A program made the position numbers and the translations under genes. 64,000 bases of DNA from Actinomycetota bacterium. Its GTDB lineage: Bacteria > Actinomycetota > Nitriliruptoria > Nitriliruptorales > Nitriliruptoraceae. Position 1 is the stretch's first letter. Each line of letters begins with the position of its first letter. Of this stretch, positions 48,566 to 57,421 are shown piece after piece. The notes under the pieces are model-generated. The model was not told the DNA's origin, did not search any database, and saw only the letters and a list, made by a program, of their open reading frames with translations. The DNA lies in assembly GCA_017852335.1 (NCBI GenBank), contig JAFMLG010000003.1, positions 1 through 64,000 of the forward strand, read 5' to 3'.

Positions 48566-49924
48566 TCACGCGTCGGCCGCGGTCCCCTCGTCGGCCTCGG
48601 CCTCGGCCGGGGCCTCGGACGCGGGGGCGTCCTCGGCGGGGGCGGCGTCGCCGAGGCCGGCCGCGGCGAGGGCCGCGGCCATCGCCCCGCCGGCCGACGC
48701 CTCGTCGCCCGACGAGTACGCCGCCCGCGGGGCCTCCTCGGCCGGCTCGGAGGTCACCGCGGGCGTCGTCGCCGGGGCGGAGCCGGCCGGACGCATCGAG
48801 AGGCTGACGCGGCGACGCTCCTCGTCGACGTCGATCACCCGGACCTCGACGGCGTCGCCGACGTTCACGACCGCCTCGGGGGCCTCGACGTGGTCGGCGG
48901 CCAGCTCGGAGATGTGGACGAGCCCCTCGATGCCGTCGGCCACCTTGACGAAGGCACCGAACGGGACCAGCTTGGTGACCTCGCCCGGGACGACGGAGCC
49001 GACCCCGTGCTCGCGGCTGAACCGCGTCCACGGGTCCTCCTGCGCCTGCTTCAGCGAGAGGCTGACGCGCTCGCGCTGCAGATCGACGTCCAGCACGACG
49101 ACCTCGACCTGGTCGCCGACCTCGACCACCTCCGACGGGTGATCGATGTGCTTCCAGGACAGCTCGGAGACGTGGACGAGCCCGTCGACGCCGCCGAGGT
49201 CGACGAACGCGCCGAAGTTGACGATGGAGGAGACCACGCCGGCCCGGACCTCACCGGCCTGGAGGGCGTTGAGGAACTCGGAGCGGAACTCGCTCTGGGT
49301 CTCCTCGAGGAACTTGCGCCGCGAGAGCACGACGTTGTTCCGGTTCCGGTCCAGCTCGATGATCTTGCACTCGAGCGCCTGTCCGATGAACGGCGCGAGG
49401 TCCCGCACGCGGCGCATGTCGACCAGCGAGGCCGGGAGGAAGCCGCGGAGCCCGATGTCGACGATGAGACCGCCCTTGACGACCTCGATGACGGTGCCCT
49501 GGACCGTGCGGTCCTCGTGGTAGATGCGCTCGATCGAGCCCCAGGCCGCCTCGTACTGCGCCCGCTTCTTCGAGAGGACGAGGCGACCGAGGTCGTCCTC
49601 GCGGTTCATCACCATCGCCTGGACGACGTCGCCGACCTCCACGATGCTCTTCGGGTCGACGTCGGCCTTGATCGAGAGCTCGCGGGCCGGGATGACGCCC
49701 TCGGACTTCCAGCCGATGTCGAGGAGGACCTCGTCCGGGTCGACCTTCACGACCACGCCCTCGATGACGCGCCCCTCCTCCATCGCGCGGACGGAGGTCT
49801 CGAGAGCGGCCTCGAACTCGGCGTCGCTGAGGTCGTTCTCGACGATCGGGTCGCCGCCGGAGGTCAGGGTCCCGCCCGGGTCGGGCAGGACGAGGCCGTC
49901 GGTGGAGGTGGGGGCGTCGGACAT
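48566..49924 (-). CDS. rpsA: Ribosomal protein S1
   Basis: 452 residues with four S1 RNA-binding domains (about 48-115, 130-200, 220-290, 305-375; for example VEGVVVKVDPDEVLLDIGWKSEG and GVVSSIVNFGAFVDLGGVDGLVHVSEL). A long Ala/Glu-rich acidic tail follows. S1 helps mRNA bind the 30S subunit. ATG 49924 has no strong Shine-Dalgarno sequence; the leader of about 90 nt could be regulatory. Leaderless genes in this window would not need S1. Confidence 0.96.
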   Translation of the reverse strand: MSDAPTSTDGLVLPDPGGTLTSGGDPIVENDLSDAEFEAALETSVRAMEEGRVIEGVVVKVDPDEVLLDIGWKSEGVIPARELSIKADVDPKSIVEVGDVVQAMVMNREDDLGRLVLSKKRAQYEAAWGSIERIYHEDRTVQGTVIEVVKGGLIVDIGLRGFLPASLVDMRRVRDLAPFIGQALECKIIELDRNRNNVVLSRRKFLEETQSEFRSEFLNALQAGEVRAGVVSSIVNFGAFVDLGGVDGLVHVSELSWKHIDHPSEVVEVGDQVEVVVLDVDLQRERVSLSLKQAQEDPWTRFSREHGVGSVVPGEVTKLVPFGAFVKVADGIEGLVHISELAADHVEAPEAVVNVGDAVEVRVIDVDEERRRVSLSMRPAGSAPATTPAVTSEPAEEAPRAAYSSGDEASAGGAMAAALAAAGLGDAAPAEDAPASEAPAEAEADEGTAADA

Positions 49925-50018
49925 GGGTCGGGGATCTCGGCTCGGGCCGGGCGCGCGCGTGCGCGCGGGACGGCGGACGGACATGGGGGTGGCGCGCCCG
50001 AACGGACGGCCGGTCGGG

Positions 50019-50069
50019 AGCCTAGCGCCGCGGGCCCGCCCCCGACGAGCGGATCCCGGCCGGTAGCGT
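50019..50069. promoter_or_regulatory. Divergent candidate -10 boxes for rpsA and the Ig-like gene
   Basis: Minus-strand TAGGCT (50019-50024) lies about 94 nt before the rpsA ATG. Plus-strand TAGCGT (50064-50069) lies 32 nt before GTG 50102. The rest of 49925-50101, the longest gene-free stretch, holds nothing else recognisable. Confidence 0.45.
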
Positions 50070-50101
50070 CCCGCCCGGTCGGCGGCGGGAACGGGGCGGA
50101 C

Positions 50102-50521
50102 GTGGCGCGGGACGGCTGGCTCCGACGGGCCCGGCGGCGCCGCGTCGGTCCGGACGGCGTCGTGCCGCTGCACGACTCGCTGCCGAAGACGGGGCTGCTC
50201 GCCGAACCGGTCCGGGTGGCGGCCCTCGCGCACGCCGGGACCGAGCGGCTCGGGGACGGGTCGCACCGGGTCGTGTTCACGGTCGAGGTCCGAGCGGCCG
50301 ACGACGCCCGATGCCCCGGGATCGCCGTCGAGGCCCACGTGGCCGGCCCGGAGCGGGCTCGGACGGTCGCGGGGGCGACGGACCTGTTCGGCCGCATCCG
50401 GTTCCGCATGGCCGGCCCGCCGGGGACCTACACCTGCACGGTCACCGACGTGGCCGCGGGCGGGCTGGTCTGGGACCGCGACGCCGGTCCGCTGGTGGCG
50501 ACGGTCGACGTCGACGCGTGA
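50102..50521 (+). CDS. Small Ig-like beta-sandwich protein, unknown function
   Basis: 139 residues from GTG 50102. After a basic N-terminus, residues about 33-137 read as alternating strands (VVFTVEVRAADD, IAVEAHV, IRFRMAGPPGTYTCTVTDV) like a bacterial Ig-like/carboxypeptidase-regulatory fold, with two Cys that could pair. There is no signal peptide or membrane helix. It is followed after 13 nt by the DUF3152 gene on the same strand, so the two are probably one transcript. No family name can be given. Confidence 0.62.
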   Translation: MARDGWLRRARRRRVGPDGVVPLHDSLPKTGLLAEPVRVAALAHAGTERLGDGSHRVVFTVEVRAADDARCPGIAVEAHVAGPERARTVAGATDLFGRIRFRMAGPPGTYTCTVTDVAAGGLVWDRDAGPLVATVDVDA

Positions 50522-50534
50522 CGGACCGGTCCTG

Positions 50535-51302
50535 ATGCGCCGGACCGCCGCCCTCGGCGTCGCGGCCGTCGTCGCGGCCGCGGCCCCGGTCCTCACCGCG
50601 ACGGCCCCGGCGGACCCCGGCGCGACACCTCCCGTGGTGACGACGCCGGCCCCGGTCCCCGGCCCGCCGGCGGAGGCCGACACCGCGCGTCCGGCGACGG
50701 CGGCGCCGGGTCCCTCCGCCGCCACCGCCGACCCCGACGTCGGCGCGGGCGCGGACGCGGACGCGGACACCGGGGCGCCACCGCACGGGCGCAGCCGAGA
50801 GGGGTTCCTGGTCGCGGCCGGGGGCGCCGCGGCCGGACGCGGACCGCTGCTCCGCTACACGGTCGAGGTCGACCCGGCCACCGGGGCCGACCCCGCCGCC
50901 GTCGCGGCCGTCGCGGAGACGGCGCTCGGCGACGTCCGGTCCTGGGGCCGGCAGCGACGCCTGGTCCGCGTCGACGACCCGGACGCGGCGGACGCCCGGC
51001 TCGTCCTCGCCCCGCCCGACGTCGTCGACGCCCTCTGCGCCGAGGCGGGCCTCGACACCGCCGGCGTGTACAGCTGCTGGAACGGTCGGATCGTCGCCCT
51101 GAACGCGTGGCGGTGGGCGACGGGGGCGTACGGGTTCCCGGACGTCGCGACCTACCGCCTCTACCTCGTCAACCACGAGGTCGGGCACGTCCTCGGGTAC
51201 GGGCACGTCGCCTGCCCGGCACCGGGGGCGACGGCCCCTCTGATGATGCAGCAGTCGAAGGGGCTCGACGGCTGCACGGCGAACGGGTGGCCCCACCCCT
51301 GA
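50535..51302 (+). CDS. DUF3152 secreted metzincin-like metalloprotease
   Basis: 255 residues. A signal peptide-like start (about 1-25) is followed by a long Ala/Pro/Asp linker (to about 85) and a DUF3152 domain. The domain holds HEVGHVLGYGH at 214-224, the extended zinc motif HExxHxxGxxH of metzincins, and MM at 237-238 as a candidate Met-turn. C168, C181, C227 and C247 could form two disulfides. The substrate is unknown. Members are widespread in actinobacteria, but I know of no characterised one. Confidence 0.88.
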   Translation: MRRTAALGVAAVVAAAAPVLTATAPADPGATPPVVTTPAPVPGPPAEADTARPATAAPGPSAATADPDVGAGADADADTGAPPHGRSREGFLVAAGGAAAGRGPLLRYTVEVDPATGADPAAVAAVAETALGDVRSWGRQRRLVRVDDPDAADARLVLAPPDVVDALCAEAGLDTAGVYSCWNGRIVALNAWRWATGAYGFPDVATYRLYLVNHEVGHVLGYGHVACPAPGATAPLMMQQSKGLDGCTANGWPHP

Positions 51303-51335
51303 GGTCGGGACCCGCGCGGCCGGCGGCGCCGACCC

Positions 51336-54044
51336 TCAGTGCTTCTGCGCGTCGAACCAGGTCCGCCCGAACGCCGTGTCGACGACGAGCGGGACGCGGA
51401 GCTCGGCGACGTCGGAGAGGGCCGCGACGGTCAGACCGAGGACCGCGTCCTCCTCCCCCGGGGCGACCTCGAGGACGACCTCGTCGTGGACCTGGAGGAT
51501 CTGACGCGACGCCGTCCCCTCCGCCGCGAGGGCGCGGTCCAGCGCGACCATCGCCAGCTTGATCACATCCGCCGCCGTGCCCTGGATCGGCGCGTTCAGC
51601 GCCATGCGCTCGGCGATCCCGCGCCGCGTCCGGTCACCCGACGTCAGGTCCGGCAGGTACCGCCGGCGCCCGTACAGCGTCGTCGTGAAGCCGTCCTTCG
51701 CCGCCCGGGTGACGACGTCGTCGAGGTACGCCCGGACCGCCGGGAACCTCGCGTCGTAGGCGTCGACGATGCCCTGCGCCTCGTCGGGCGGCAGCCCGAG
51801 CTGTCGCGCCAGGCCGAACGCCGTCAGTCCGTACGCGAGTCCGTAGTTCACGGCCTTCGCCCGGTCCCGCAGCGTGGCGTCGACCTCGGCCGGATCCAGA
51901 TCGAAGAGCCGGGCCGCCGTGGTCGCGTGGACGTCCTCCCCGGCCGCGAACGCCGCGAGCAGGCCCTCGTCCTCGGAGAGGTGCGCGAGGATGCGGAGCT
52001 CGATCTGCGAGTAGTCCGCGACGAGCAGCGTCGCGAACCCGTCCCCGGCGACGAAGGCGCGCCGTACGGCCCGACCCTCCGGCCGGCGCACGGGGATGTT
52101 CTGGAGGTTCGGGTTCGACGAGGAGAGCCGACCGGTCGCGGCGGTCGTCTGGGACAGCGTCGTGTGGATGCGGCCGGTGGTGGCGTCCACCAGGGGCGGC
52201 AGCGCGTCGACGTACGTCGAGAGCAGCTTCGAGACCTCGCGCCACTCCAGCACCGCACCGACGATCGGGTGGGCCGCGGCGAGGTCCGCCAGGGCCGCCG
52301 CGTCGGTCGAGTGGCCGGTCTTCGTCCGGCGCGTCAGCGGCAGGCCGAGCTCCTCGAACAGCACCGTCTGCAGCTGCGGACCCGAGGCGACGTTGAACGG
52401 ATGCCCCGCGTGGCGGTGGACCTCTGCCTCGAGCTGCGCGACCCGTCCCGCCAGCTCGCCCCGGAGCTCGTCGAGGACCGCGGTGTCGACGGCGATGCCC
52501 GTCCGCTCCATCCCGGCCAGGACGGCCGCGACGGGGAGCTCGACGTCGTCGTGCAGCGCGGTCTGCCCCCGCTCGGCGAGGGCCGCGGTCAGCGGCTCGG
52601 CGAGATCGCGGACGTCGGCCGCCATCGCGGCCGCCGTGCGCCAGGCGTCGTCGCCGTCCACGTCGAGGGCGAGCCGACCCTCGGCCCCGCCGGCCTTCGC
52701 CGCCGGCCGTCCGAGATGGGCCGGGACGAGCGCCTCGAGGTCGTGATGCCGCTGGTCGGGGGCGAGGAGGTACCCGGCCAGCGTCACGTCGAGGACGACC
52801 CCGGCCGGACGCCGGTCCGGCGCGTCGAGCGCGTGGAGCAGCAGCTTCAGGTCCTGGACGGCCTTCGGCCGGTCCGGGTCGCTCAGCCACGCGTCCCAGG
52901 CGGGGCTCGCGCCCGGGCCGACGGCGGCGGCGTCGAGCCCGACCGGGTCGGCGCCGGGACGGGCCAGGCCGACGGCCCGGACCGCGACGTGCGGCGGCCG
53001 CCCCTCGGTCAGGACCGCGACCGCCACGGGGGCGTCGGCGGCGTCGAGCCACGACGCGACCTCGTCCGCGGCCAGTCGCCGCGGCTCGCCGGCGTGCTCC
53101 GATGCCGGGTGGGCCGGTGCCACCGGGGCCTCCGGGAGCAGCTGACGACGGACCCGGTCCCCGAGCGTGCGGAGCTCGAGCTCGGCGAAGAGCCGGGTGA
53201 AGCCCTCGGCGTCCGGTTCCCCCGGGCGCAGGTCCTCTATGCCGACGCCGACGGCCACGTCGCGGCGGAGCCGCATCAGCGCGAGGTTCCGCGCGACGAC
53301 GTCGCGGTGCTCCCTCAGCATCGCCGGGACCTTCTTGCCCGGGACCTCGTCGATGCGCGCGTAGATCCCCTCGACCCCACCGAACCGGGTGATGAGGTCC
53401 GCCCCCGTCTTCGCCCCGACGCCGGGGACGCCCGGCAGGTTGTCCGAGCCGTCGCCGCGGAGCGCCGCCAGCTCGACGTACCGGTCCGGGGGCACGCCGA
53501 ACCGCTCCTGGACGGCGGCGGGCGTCATCGTCCCGACCTCGCTGATGCCGCGGAGGGTGTAGAGGACGGTGACGTCGTCGTCGACGAGCTGCATCGCGTC
53601 CCGATCGCCCGTCACGATCTCGACGCGGTGGCCGGCTGCGACCCCGAGGGTCGCGAGGGTGGCGAGCACGTCGTCGGCCTCGACGCCCTCGACCTCCACG
53701 ACGGGGACGCCGAGGACCTCCAGCACCTCGTGCAGCCGATCGATCTGGCCCGAGAGGTCGTCGGGCATCTCGTCCCGGCCGGCCTTGTACTCGGCGTAGG
53801 CCTCGACGCGCTCCTCGTCCTCCCCGACGTCGAACGCGACGGCGACCGCGGCGGGTCCGCGTTCGTCCAGGAGTCTCAGCAGCATCGAGAGGAAGCCGTG
53901 GACGGCGTTGGTCGCCTCGCCGGCGGCCGTCCGGAGCGTGTCCGGCAGCGCGTGGAAGGCCCGGTACGCGAGGCTGTGGCCGTCGAGCAGGAGGAGGAGC
54001 GGTCGCCCCGCCTCGGGGGCGGCCCGCCGTGCGCGCCCGGCCAT
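51336..54044 (-). CDS. polA: DNA polymerase I
   Basis: 902 residues from ATG 54044. The 5'-3' exonuclease domain (about 10-300) has LLLLDGHSLAYRAF and VTGDRDAMQLV. The middle domain lacks the D-x-E motif of an active 3'-5' exonuclease, so proofreading is probably lost, as in other actinobacterial PolA. The polymerase domain has motif A VADYSQIELR, motif B RDRAKAVNYGLAYG and motif C LQVHDEVVLE. It fills gaps after excision repair and removes RNA primers. A start 22 codons upstream adds only Arg-rich residues. Confidence 0.97.
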   Translation of the reverse strand: MAGRARRAAPEAGRPLLLLLDGHSLAYRAFHALPDTLRTAAGEATNAVHGFLSMLLRLLDERGPAAVAVAFDVGEDEERVEAYAEYKAGRDEMPDDLSGQIDRLHEVLEVLGVPVVEVEGVEADDVLATLATLGVAAGHRVEIVTGDRDAMQLVDDDVTVLYTLRGISEVGTMTPAAVQERFGVPPDRYVELAALRGDGSDNLPGVPGVGAKTGADLITRFGGVEGIYARIDEVPGKKVPAMLREHRDVVARNLALMRLRRDVAVGVGIEDLRPGEPDAEGFTRLFAELELRTLGDRVRRQLLPEAPVAPAHPASEHAGEPRRLAADEVASWLDAADAPVAVAVLTEGRPPHVAVRAVGLARPGADPVGLDAAAVGPGASPAWDAWLSDPDRPKAVQDLKLLLHALDAPDRRPAGVVLDVTLAGYLLAPDQRHHDLEALVPAHLGRPAAKAGGAEGRLALDVDGDDAWRTAAAMAADVRDLAEPLTAALAERGQTALHDDVELPVAAVLAGMERTGIAVDTAVLDELRGELAGRVAQLEAEVHRHAGHPFNVASGPQLQTVLFEELGLPLTRRTKTGHSTDAAALADLAAAHPIVGAVLEWREVSKLLSTYVDALPPLVDATTGRIHTTLSQTTAATGRLSSSNPNLQNIPVRRPEGRAVRRAFVAGDGFATLLVADYSQIELRILAHLSEDEGLLAAFAAGEDVHATTAARLFDLDPAEVDATLRDRAKAVNYGLAYGLTAFGLARQLGLPPDEAQGIVDAYDARFPAVRAYLDDVVTRAAKDGFTTTLYGRRRYLPDLTSGDRTRRGIAERMALNAPIQGTAADVIKLAMVALDRALAAEGTASRQILQVHDEVVLEVAPGEEDAVLGLTVAALSDVAELRVPLVVDTAFGRTWFDAQKH

Positions 54045-54110
54045 GGTCCCGCCCCGCGCCCCCGCCCGCCCGCGCGGACGGTCCGGCGCGGCGCGGCGGC
54101 GCCGCCGCAC

Positions 54111-54120
54111 AGCCTACTTT
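54111..54120. promoter_or_regulatory. Overlapping divergent -10 boxes for polA and the thioredoxin gene
   Basis: AGCCTACTTT reads as TAGGCT on the minus strand (54111-54116, to polA) and TACTTT on the plus strand (54115-54120, to the thioredoxin gene). They share the central TA, as at 44682-44691. Confidence 0.45.
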
Positions 54121-54168
54121 CCGGCCCCCCGGGCCCCGACGGGCCGGGACCGGACCGAGGAGCACGGC

Positions 54169-54990
54169 ATGGCGGGCACGGCGGTCGTCGACGCGACGGA
54201 GGCGACGTTCGAGCGGGACGCGGTCGAACGGTCCCGGTCGGTCCCCGTGGTCGTCGACTTCTGGGCCGCGTGGTGCGGACCCTGCCGGACGCTGGGCCCG
54301 ATGCTGGAGGACGCCGTCGCCCGCAGGGGCGGCGAGGTCGTGCTGGTCAAGGTAGACGTGGACGGTGCGCCGGCCCTGTCGCAGCGGTTCGGCGTGCAGG
54401 GCATCCCGGCGGTGATGGGACTGCGCGACGGCCGCGTCGTCGACCGCTTCACCGGCGCGGTCCCGCTCGCGCAGGTCGAGGCGTTCCTGGACCGGCTCGT
54501 GCCCTCCGCCGAGGACCGGGCCCTGGCCGCCGCGGCGACCCGGGACCCCGAGGCCGCCCGTGCGACCCTCGAGGCGGCGCTCAGGGCCTCGCCGACGCAC
54601 GCCGGGCTGGCCGTCGCGCTGGCCGAGCTCGTCGTGGCGGAGGACCCCGCCGGGGCACGGACGCTCGTCGCGCCCCATCCCGGCGCACCGGGCGTCGACC
54701 GCGTCCTGGCCCGGGCCGCCGTCGCCGAGGCCGCGGGGGCGGACCTCGACGCGCTGCGTCCCCGGGCCGAGGCCGGCGACCCCGAGGCCGCCGCGGCCCT
54801 GGCCCGGGCCCTCGCCGCGACGGGCGCCGACGTCGAGGCGCTGGACGTGCTGCTCCGACTGGTCGAGTCCTCCGATGGCGACGCCCGCGACGCGGGCCGC
54901 CGCGAGCTGCTGGCGCTGTTCGCCCTGCTCGGGGACGACCACCCGCACGTCCCGGCCGCGCGGGCACGGCTGGCGCGCGCGCTGTTCTGA
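54169..54990 (+). CDS. Thioredoxin-TPR protein (YbbN/CnoX-like)
   Basis: 273 residues from ATG 54169, with GAGGAG 6 nt upstream. The thioredoxin domain (1-108) has the intact active site WCGPC (36-40) and cis-Pro in GIPAVMG. The rest is an Ala-rich series of helical repeats (about 115-270) resembling the TPR part of CnoX/YbbN. E. coli CnoX is a chaperone-holdase with a redox-inactive site; here both cysteines are present, so reductase activity is possible. A 4-nt gap separates it from the convergent ABC ATPase gene. Confidence 0.9.
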   Translation: MAGTAVVDATEATFERDAVERSRSVPVVVDFWAAWCGPCRTLGPMLEDAVARRGGEVVLVKVDVDGAPALSQRFGVQGIPAVMGLRDGRVVDRFTGAVPLAQVEAFLDRLVPSAEDRALAAAATRDPEAARATLEAALRASPTHAGLAVALAELVVAEDPAGARTLVAPHPGAPGVDRVLARAAVAEAAGADLDALRPRAEAGDPEAAAALARALAATGADVEALDVLLRLVESSDGDARDAGRRELLALFALLGDDHPHVPAARARLARALF

Positions 54991-54994
54991 GGCC

Positions 54995-55732
54995 TCAGCG
55001 CACCATCTGCAGGAAGCGCCGCGTCCGCTCGTGCGCGGGGTCGCCGAGGACGCGATCGGGCGGGCCCTCCTCCACGACGACGCCCCCGTCCATGAACACG
55101 ACGCGATCCGCGACCTCGCGGGCGAACCCCATCTCGTGGGTCACGATCATCATCGTCATGCCGTCGCGGGCCAGGTCGCGCATCACCGCCAGGACCTCGC
55201 CGACCAGCTCCGGATCCAGTGCCGACGTCGGCTCGTCGAACAGCATCATGTCCGGCTCCATCGACAGCGCCCGCGCGATCGCCACGCGCTGCTGCTGGCC
55301 GCCCGACAGGTGGGCCGGGTAGGCGTCGGCCTTCTCCGCCAGGCCGACCCGCGCCAGGTTCTCGCGCGCGACCCGGTCGGCCCCGTCGCGCCCGCGGCGC
55401 CGGACGCGGCGCTGTGCGATCGTCAGGTTGCGCAGCACCGAGAGGTGCGGGAAGAGGTTGAAGGACTGGAACACCATGCCGATCCGGCTGCGGAGCAGGT
55501 CCACGTCGGCGTCGGGGTCCCGGATGTCCTCGCCCTCGATCAGGATGGAGCCGTCGTCGGCCTCCTCCAGCCGGTTGACGCAGCGAAGGAGCGTCGACTT
55601 CCCCGATCCGGACGGACCGATGACGCAGACGACCTCGCCGACGTCGACCCGGAAGTCGATGCCGCGCAGGACGTGGTTCGCGCCGAAGGACTTCTGGAGC
55701 CCCTCCACGCGGATGGCCGGGACGGCGCTCAT
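54995..55732 (-). CDS. Polar amino-acid ABC transporter, ATP-binding subunit
   Basis: 245 residues. Walker [14 protein letters not shown] near 39-51, Q-loop [16 protein letters not shown], signature [16 protein letters not shown], Walker [14 protein letters not shown] and the H-loop [10 protein letters not shown] are all intact. It is the GlnQ/HisP-type engine for amino-acid import. It overlaps the permease gene by 4 nt and is the last gene of the binding protein-permease-ATPase transcript. Confidence 0.95.
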   Translation of the reverse strand: MSAVPAIRVEGLQKSFGANHVLRGIDFRVDVGEVVCVIGPSGSGKSTLLRCVNRLEEADDGSILIEGEDIRDPDADVDLLRSRIGMVFQSFNLFPHLSVLRNLTIAQRRVRRRGRDGADRVARENLARVGLAEKADAYPAHLSGGQQQRVAIARALSMEPDMMLFDEPTSALDPELVGEVLAVMRDLARDGMTMMIVTHEMGFAREVADRVVFMDGGVVVEEGPPDRVLGDPAHERTRRFLQMVR

Positions 55733-56508
55733 CGGGACCTCGCGTTACGACGCTCGAGCACGGCGACGACCTGCGTCAGGGGGATCGTGATCAGCAGGTA
55801 GACGGCTCCGACCACGATCAGCGGCGTCGCGTTCGCACGCGAGGTCAGGACGTCGCGGCCGAACTTCGTCAGCTCCTTCGTCGCCGGCGTCGTGCCGAGG
55901 ACGAACAGCAGCGACGTGTCCTTGATCAGCAGCACCAGCTCGTTGGTCAGCGGGGGGACGATGATCCGGAAGCCCTGCGGGATGACGATCGAGGCCATCG
56001 CCCGGCCGCGGGACATCCCGAGCGACCGTGCGGCCTCCATCTGCCCGCGCGGGACCGCCTCGATCCCGGCCCGGATCGTCTCCGCCATGTACGCCGCGGC
56101 CACGATGCCGAGCCCGAGGGTGATCTGGGCCAGCACCGGCCACCGGGTCTGGAACGCGATCGGGATCCCGAACCCCACGAGGAAGATCGTCAGGAGGGCC
56201 GGCAGCCCGCGGAACACCTCGATGTAGGCGGTGGCGAACCAGCGGTACGGCGCGATGCTGGACAGCCGCATCAGGGCCAGCACGAGCCCCAGGGCCAGGC
56301 CGAACGTGAACGCGAGCGCCGTGTAGAGGATCGTGTTCCGGGCCGCGACGAGCAGCACGTCGGGGAACATCTCGGCCGCGATGTCGACGTCCAGGAAGTT
56401 CCGGCGGAGGAGCTCCCAGTCCGCGACGGCGACCAGGGCGAGCACGACGAGGACCGCGCTGGCGTAGAGGGCCCCGCGCAGGAGCCGCTGCCGCTGCCGC
56501 CGCGTCAC
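55729..56508 (-). CDS. Polar amino-acid ABC transporter, permease subunit
   Basis: 259 residues with about six hydrophobic segments. The cytoplasmic EAA loop is [21 protein letters not shown] near 170-190, and [20 protein letters not shown] opens the HisM/GlnP core domain. It is the sole permease, so it presumably forms a homodimer. It lies 101 nt behind the binding-protein gene. That gap contains a GC-rich hairpin and then a TAGGGT hexamer (56536-56541), which allows separate or reduced expression. Confidence 0.94.
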   Translation of the reverse strand: MTRRQRQRLLRGALYASAVLVVLALVAVADWELLRRNFLDVDIAAEMFPDVLLVAARNTILYTALAFTFGLALGLVLALMRLSSIAPYRWFATAYIEVFRGLPALLTIFLVGFGIPIAFQTRWPVLAQITLGLGIVAAAYMAETIRAGIEAVPRGQMEAARSLGMSRGRAMASIVIPQGFRIIVPPLTNELVLLIKDTSLLFVLGTTPATKELTKFGRDVLTSRANATPLIVVGAVYLLITIPLTQVVAVLERRNARSR

Positions 56509-56535
56509 CGGCCCCCCGTCCCCTCCGTGACCGGG

Positions 56536-56541
56536 ACCCTA
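56536..56541 (-). promoter_or_regulatory. Candidate -10 box for permease-ATPase
   Basis: TAGGGT on the minus strand, 27 nt before the permease start and downstream of the hairpin. Confidence 0.35.
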
Positions 56542-56564
56542 GGCCGCGACGGCCCCGGACGCGC

Positions 56565-56590
56565 GGGAGGGGGCCCGAGGGCCCCCTCCC
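56565..56590 (-). terminator. Strong GC hairpin between binding-protein and permease genes
   Basis: GGGAGGGGGCCC and its exact complement GGGCCCCCTCCC flank GA: a 12-bp perfect stem starting 20 nt after the binding-protein stop. No T-run follows, so it is more likely an mRNA-stabilising or partial-attenuation element than a full intrinsic terminator. It would let the binding protein be made in excess over the membrane parts. Confidence 0.5.
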
Positions 56591-56609
56591 GGCGGACGTC
56601 CGGACCGGC

Positions 56610-57365
56610 TCAGCCGCCGGTCGGGAAGTACTTCTGGAACAGCGCGTCGTAGGTGCCGTCGGCGCGCACCGCCGCGAGGGCCTCGTTCACGGGCCCGACG
56701 AGGTCGCTGCCCTCCTCGAACGCGATGCCGTAGAACTCGCCGGTCGGGTAGGTCTCGACGACGGTGGTCGCGCCCTTCGCGGCCTCCTCGACGTTCACCG
56801 GCAGGTCCTGGATCACGGCGTCGACCTGACCCGCGGCCAGGGCGGTGAGCAGGTCGCCTCCGCCCTCGAAGGCGCGGATCTCGGCGCCGGGGACGTTCTC
56901 GTTCGCGTACAGCTCGCCCGTGGTGCCGGTCTGGACGCCGACGACGACGCCGTCGACGAGGTCCGCGAGCGACGAGATCATCGAGCCGTTCGGGACGAGG
57001 AGCGACTGGTCGGCCTCGTAGTACGGGTCCGAGAAGTCGATCTGCTCGTCACGCTCGGCGGTGATCGTCATCGCCGAGATGGCCAGCTCGCAGGTGCCCG
57101 CGGCCATGGCCGTGCCCGACGTGAGGGCGTCGAAGCCGGTCACGACGATCTCGACCTCGCGGCCGAGCTCCTCGCCGATCGCGGCGATCAGCTCGATGTC
57201 GAAGCCCGAGTAGCCGAGGGCGGCGTCCGGGTCCTCGAACTCGAACGGCGGGTAGGGGATGTCGGAGCAGACGGTGAGGGGGCCCGCCGCCTCGTCGCCG
57301 CCGCAGGCGACGAGCACGAGGGCGAGGGCGGCGGCCGACGCGGCCGCACGGACTCGGGTGCGCAT
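56610..57365 (-). CDS. Polar amino-acid ABC transporter, substrate-binding lipoprotein
   Basis: 251 residues. The lipoprotein signal ends LVLVAC with C21. SBP family 3 fold: LTVCSDIPYPPFEFED near 30-45, GFDIELIAAIGEELG, the AMTITAERDEQIDFSDPYY hinge block and the C-terminal DALFQKYFP. These bind glutamate, glutamine, cystine or similar; the ligand is unknown. GGAGG lies 4 nt before the ATG, and a TAGGGT hexamer at 57416-57421 overlaps the upstream pdtaR stop. Confidence 0.95.
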   Translation of the reverse strand: MRTRVRAAASAAALALVLVACGGDEAAGPLTVCSDIPYPPFEFEDPDAALGYSGFDIELIAAIGEELGREVEIVVTGFDALTSGTAMAAGTCELAISAMTITAERDEQIDFSDPYYEADQSLLVPNGSMISSLADLVDGVVVGVQTGTTGELYANENVPGAEIRAFEGGGDLLTALAAGQVDAVIQDLPVNVEEAAKGATTVVETYPTGEFYGIAFEEGSDLVGPVNEALAAVRADGTYDALFQKYFPTGG

Positions 57366-57415
57366 GGATCCTCCAGAAGGGTTCGACCGCGGCTACGACC
57401 ACGGTCGTGGGGAGG

Positions 57416-57421
57416 ACCCTA
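57416..57421 (-). promoter_or_regulatory. Candidate -10 box for the amino-acid ABC operon
   Basis: TAGGGT on the minus strand overlapping the pdtaR stop codon, 50 nt before the binding-protein ATG. Confidence 0.4.

Noticed and set aside
49925-50101. Riboswitch or ribosomal-protein leader upstream of rpsA
   Set aside because: No conserved aptamer pattern or strong paired structure could be recognised by eye; only promoter-like hexamers are supported.
45989-50521. 1510-codon plus-strand open frame antisense to uvrB, coaE and rpsA
   Set aside because: It is the GC-driven mirror of three secure minus-strand genes, rich in Arg/Asp/Gly with no domain. Only its last 139 codons, beyond the rpsA start, are kept as a real gene.
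51303-51335. Bidirectional terminator between the DUF3152 gene and polA
   Set aside because: GGTCGG and CCGACC could pair, but the 6-bp arms are 20 nt apart in very GC-rich sequence and no T-run follows.
51339-55322. 1327-codon plus-strand open frame antisense to polA
   Set aside because: Composition and lack of motifs show it is the shadow of polA and then an out-of-frame read through the thioredoxin gene.
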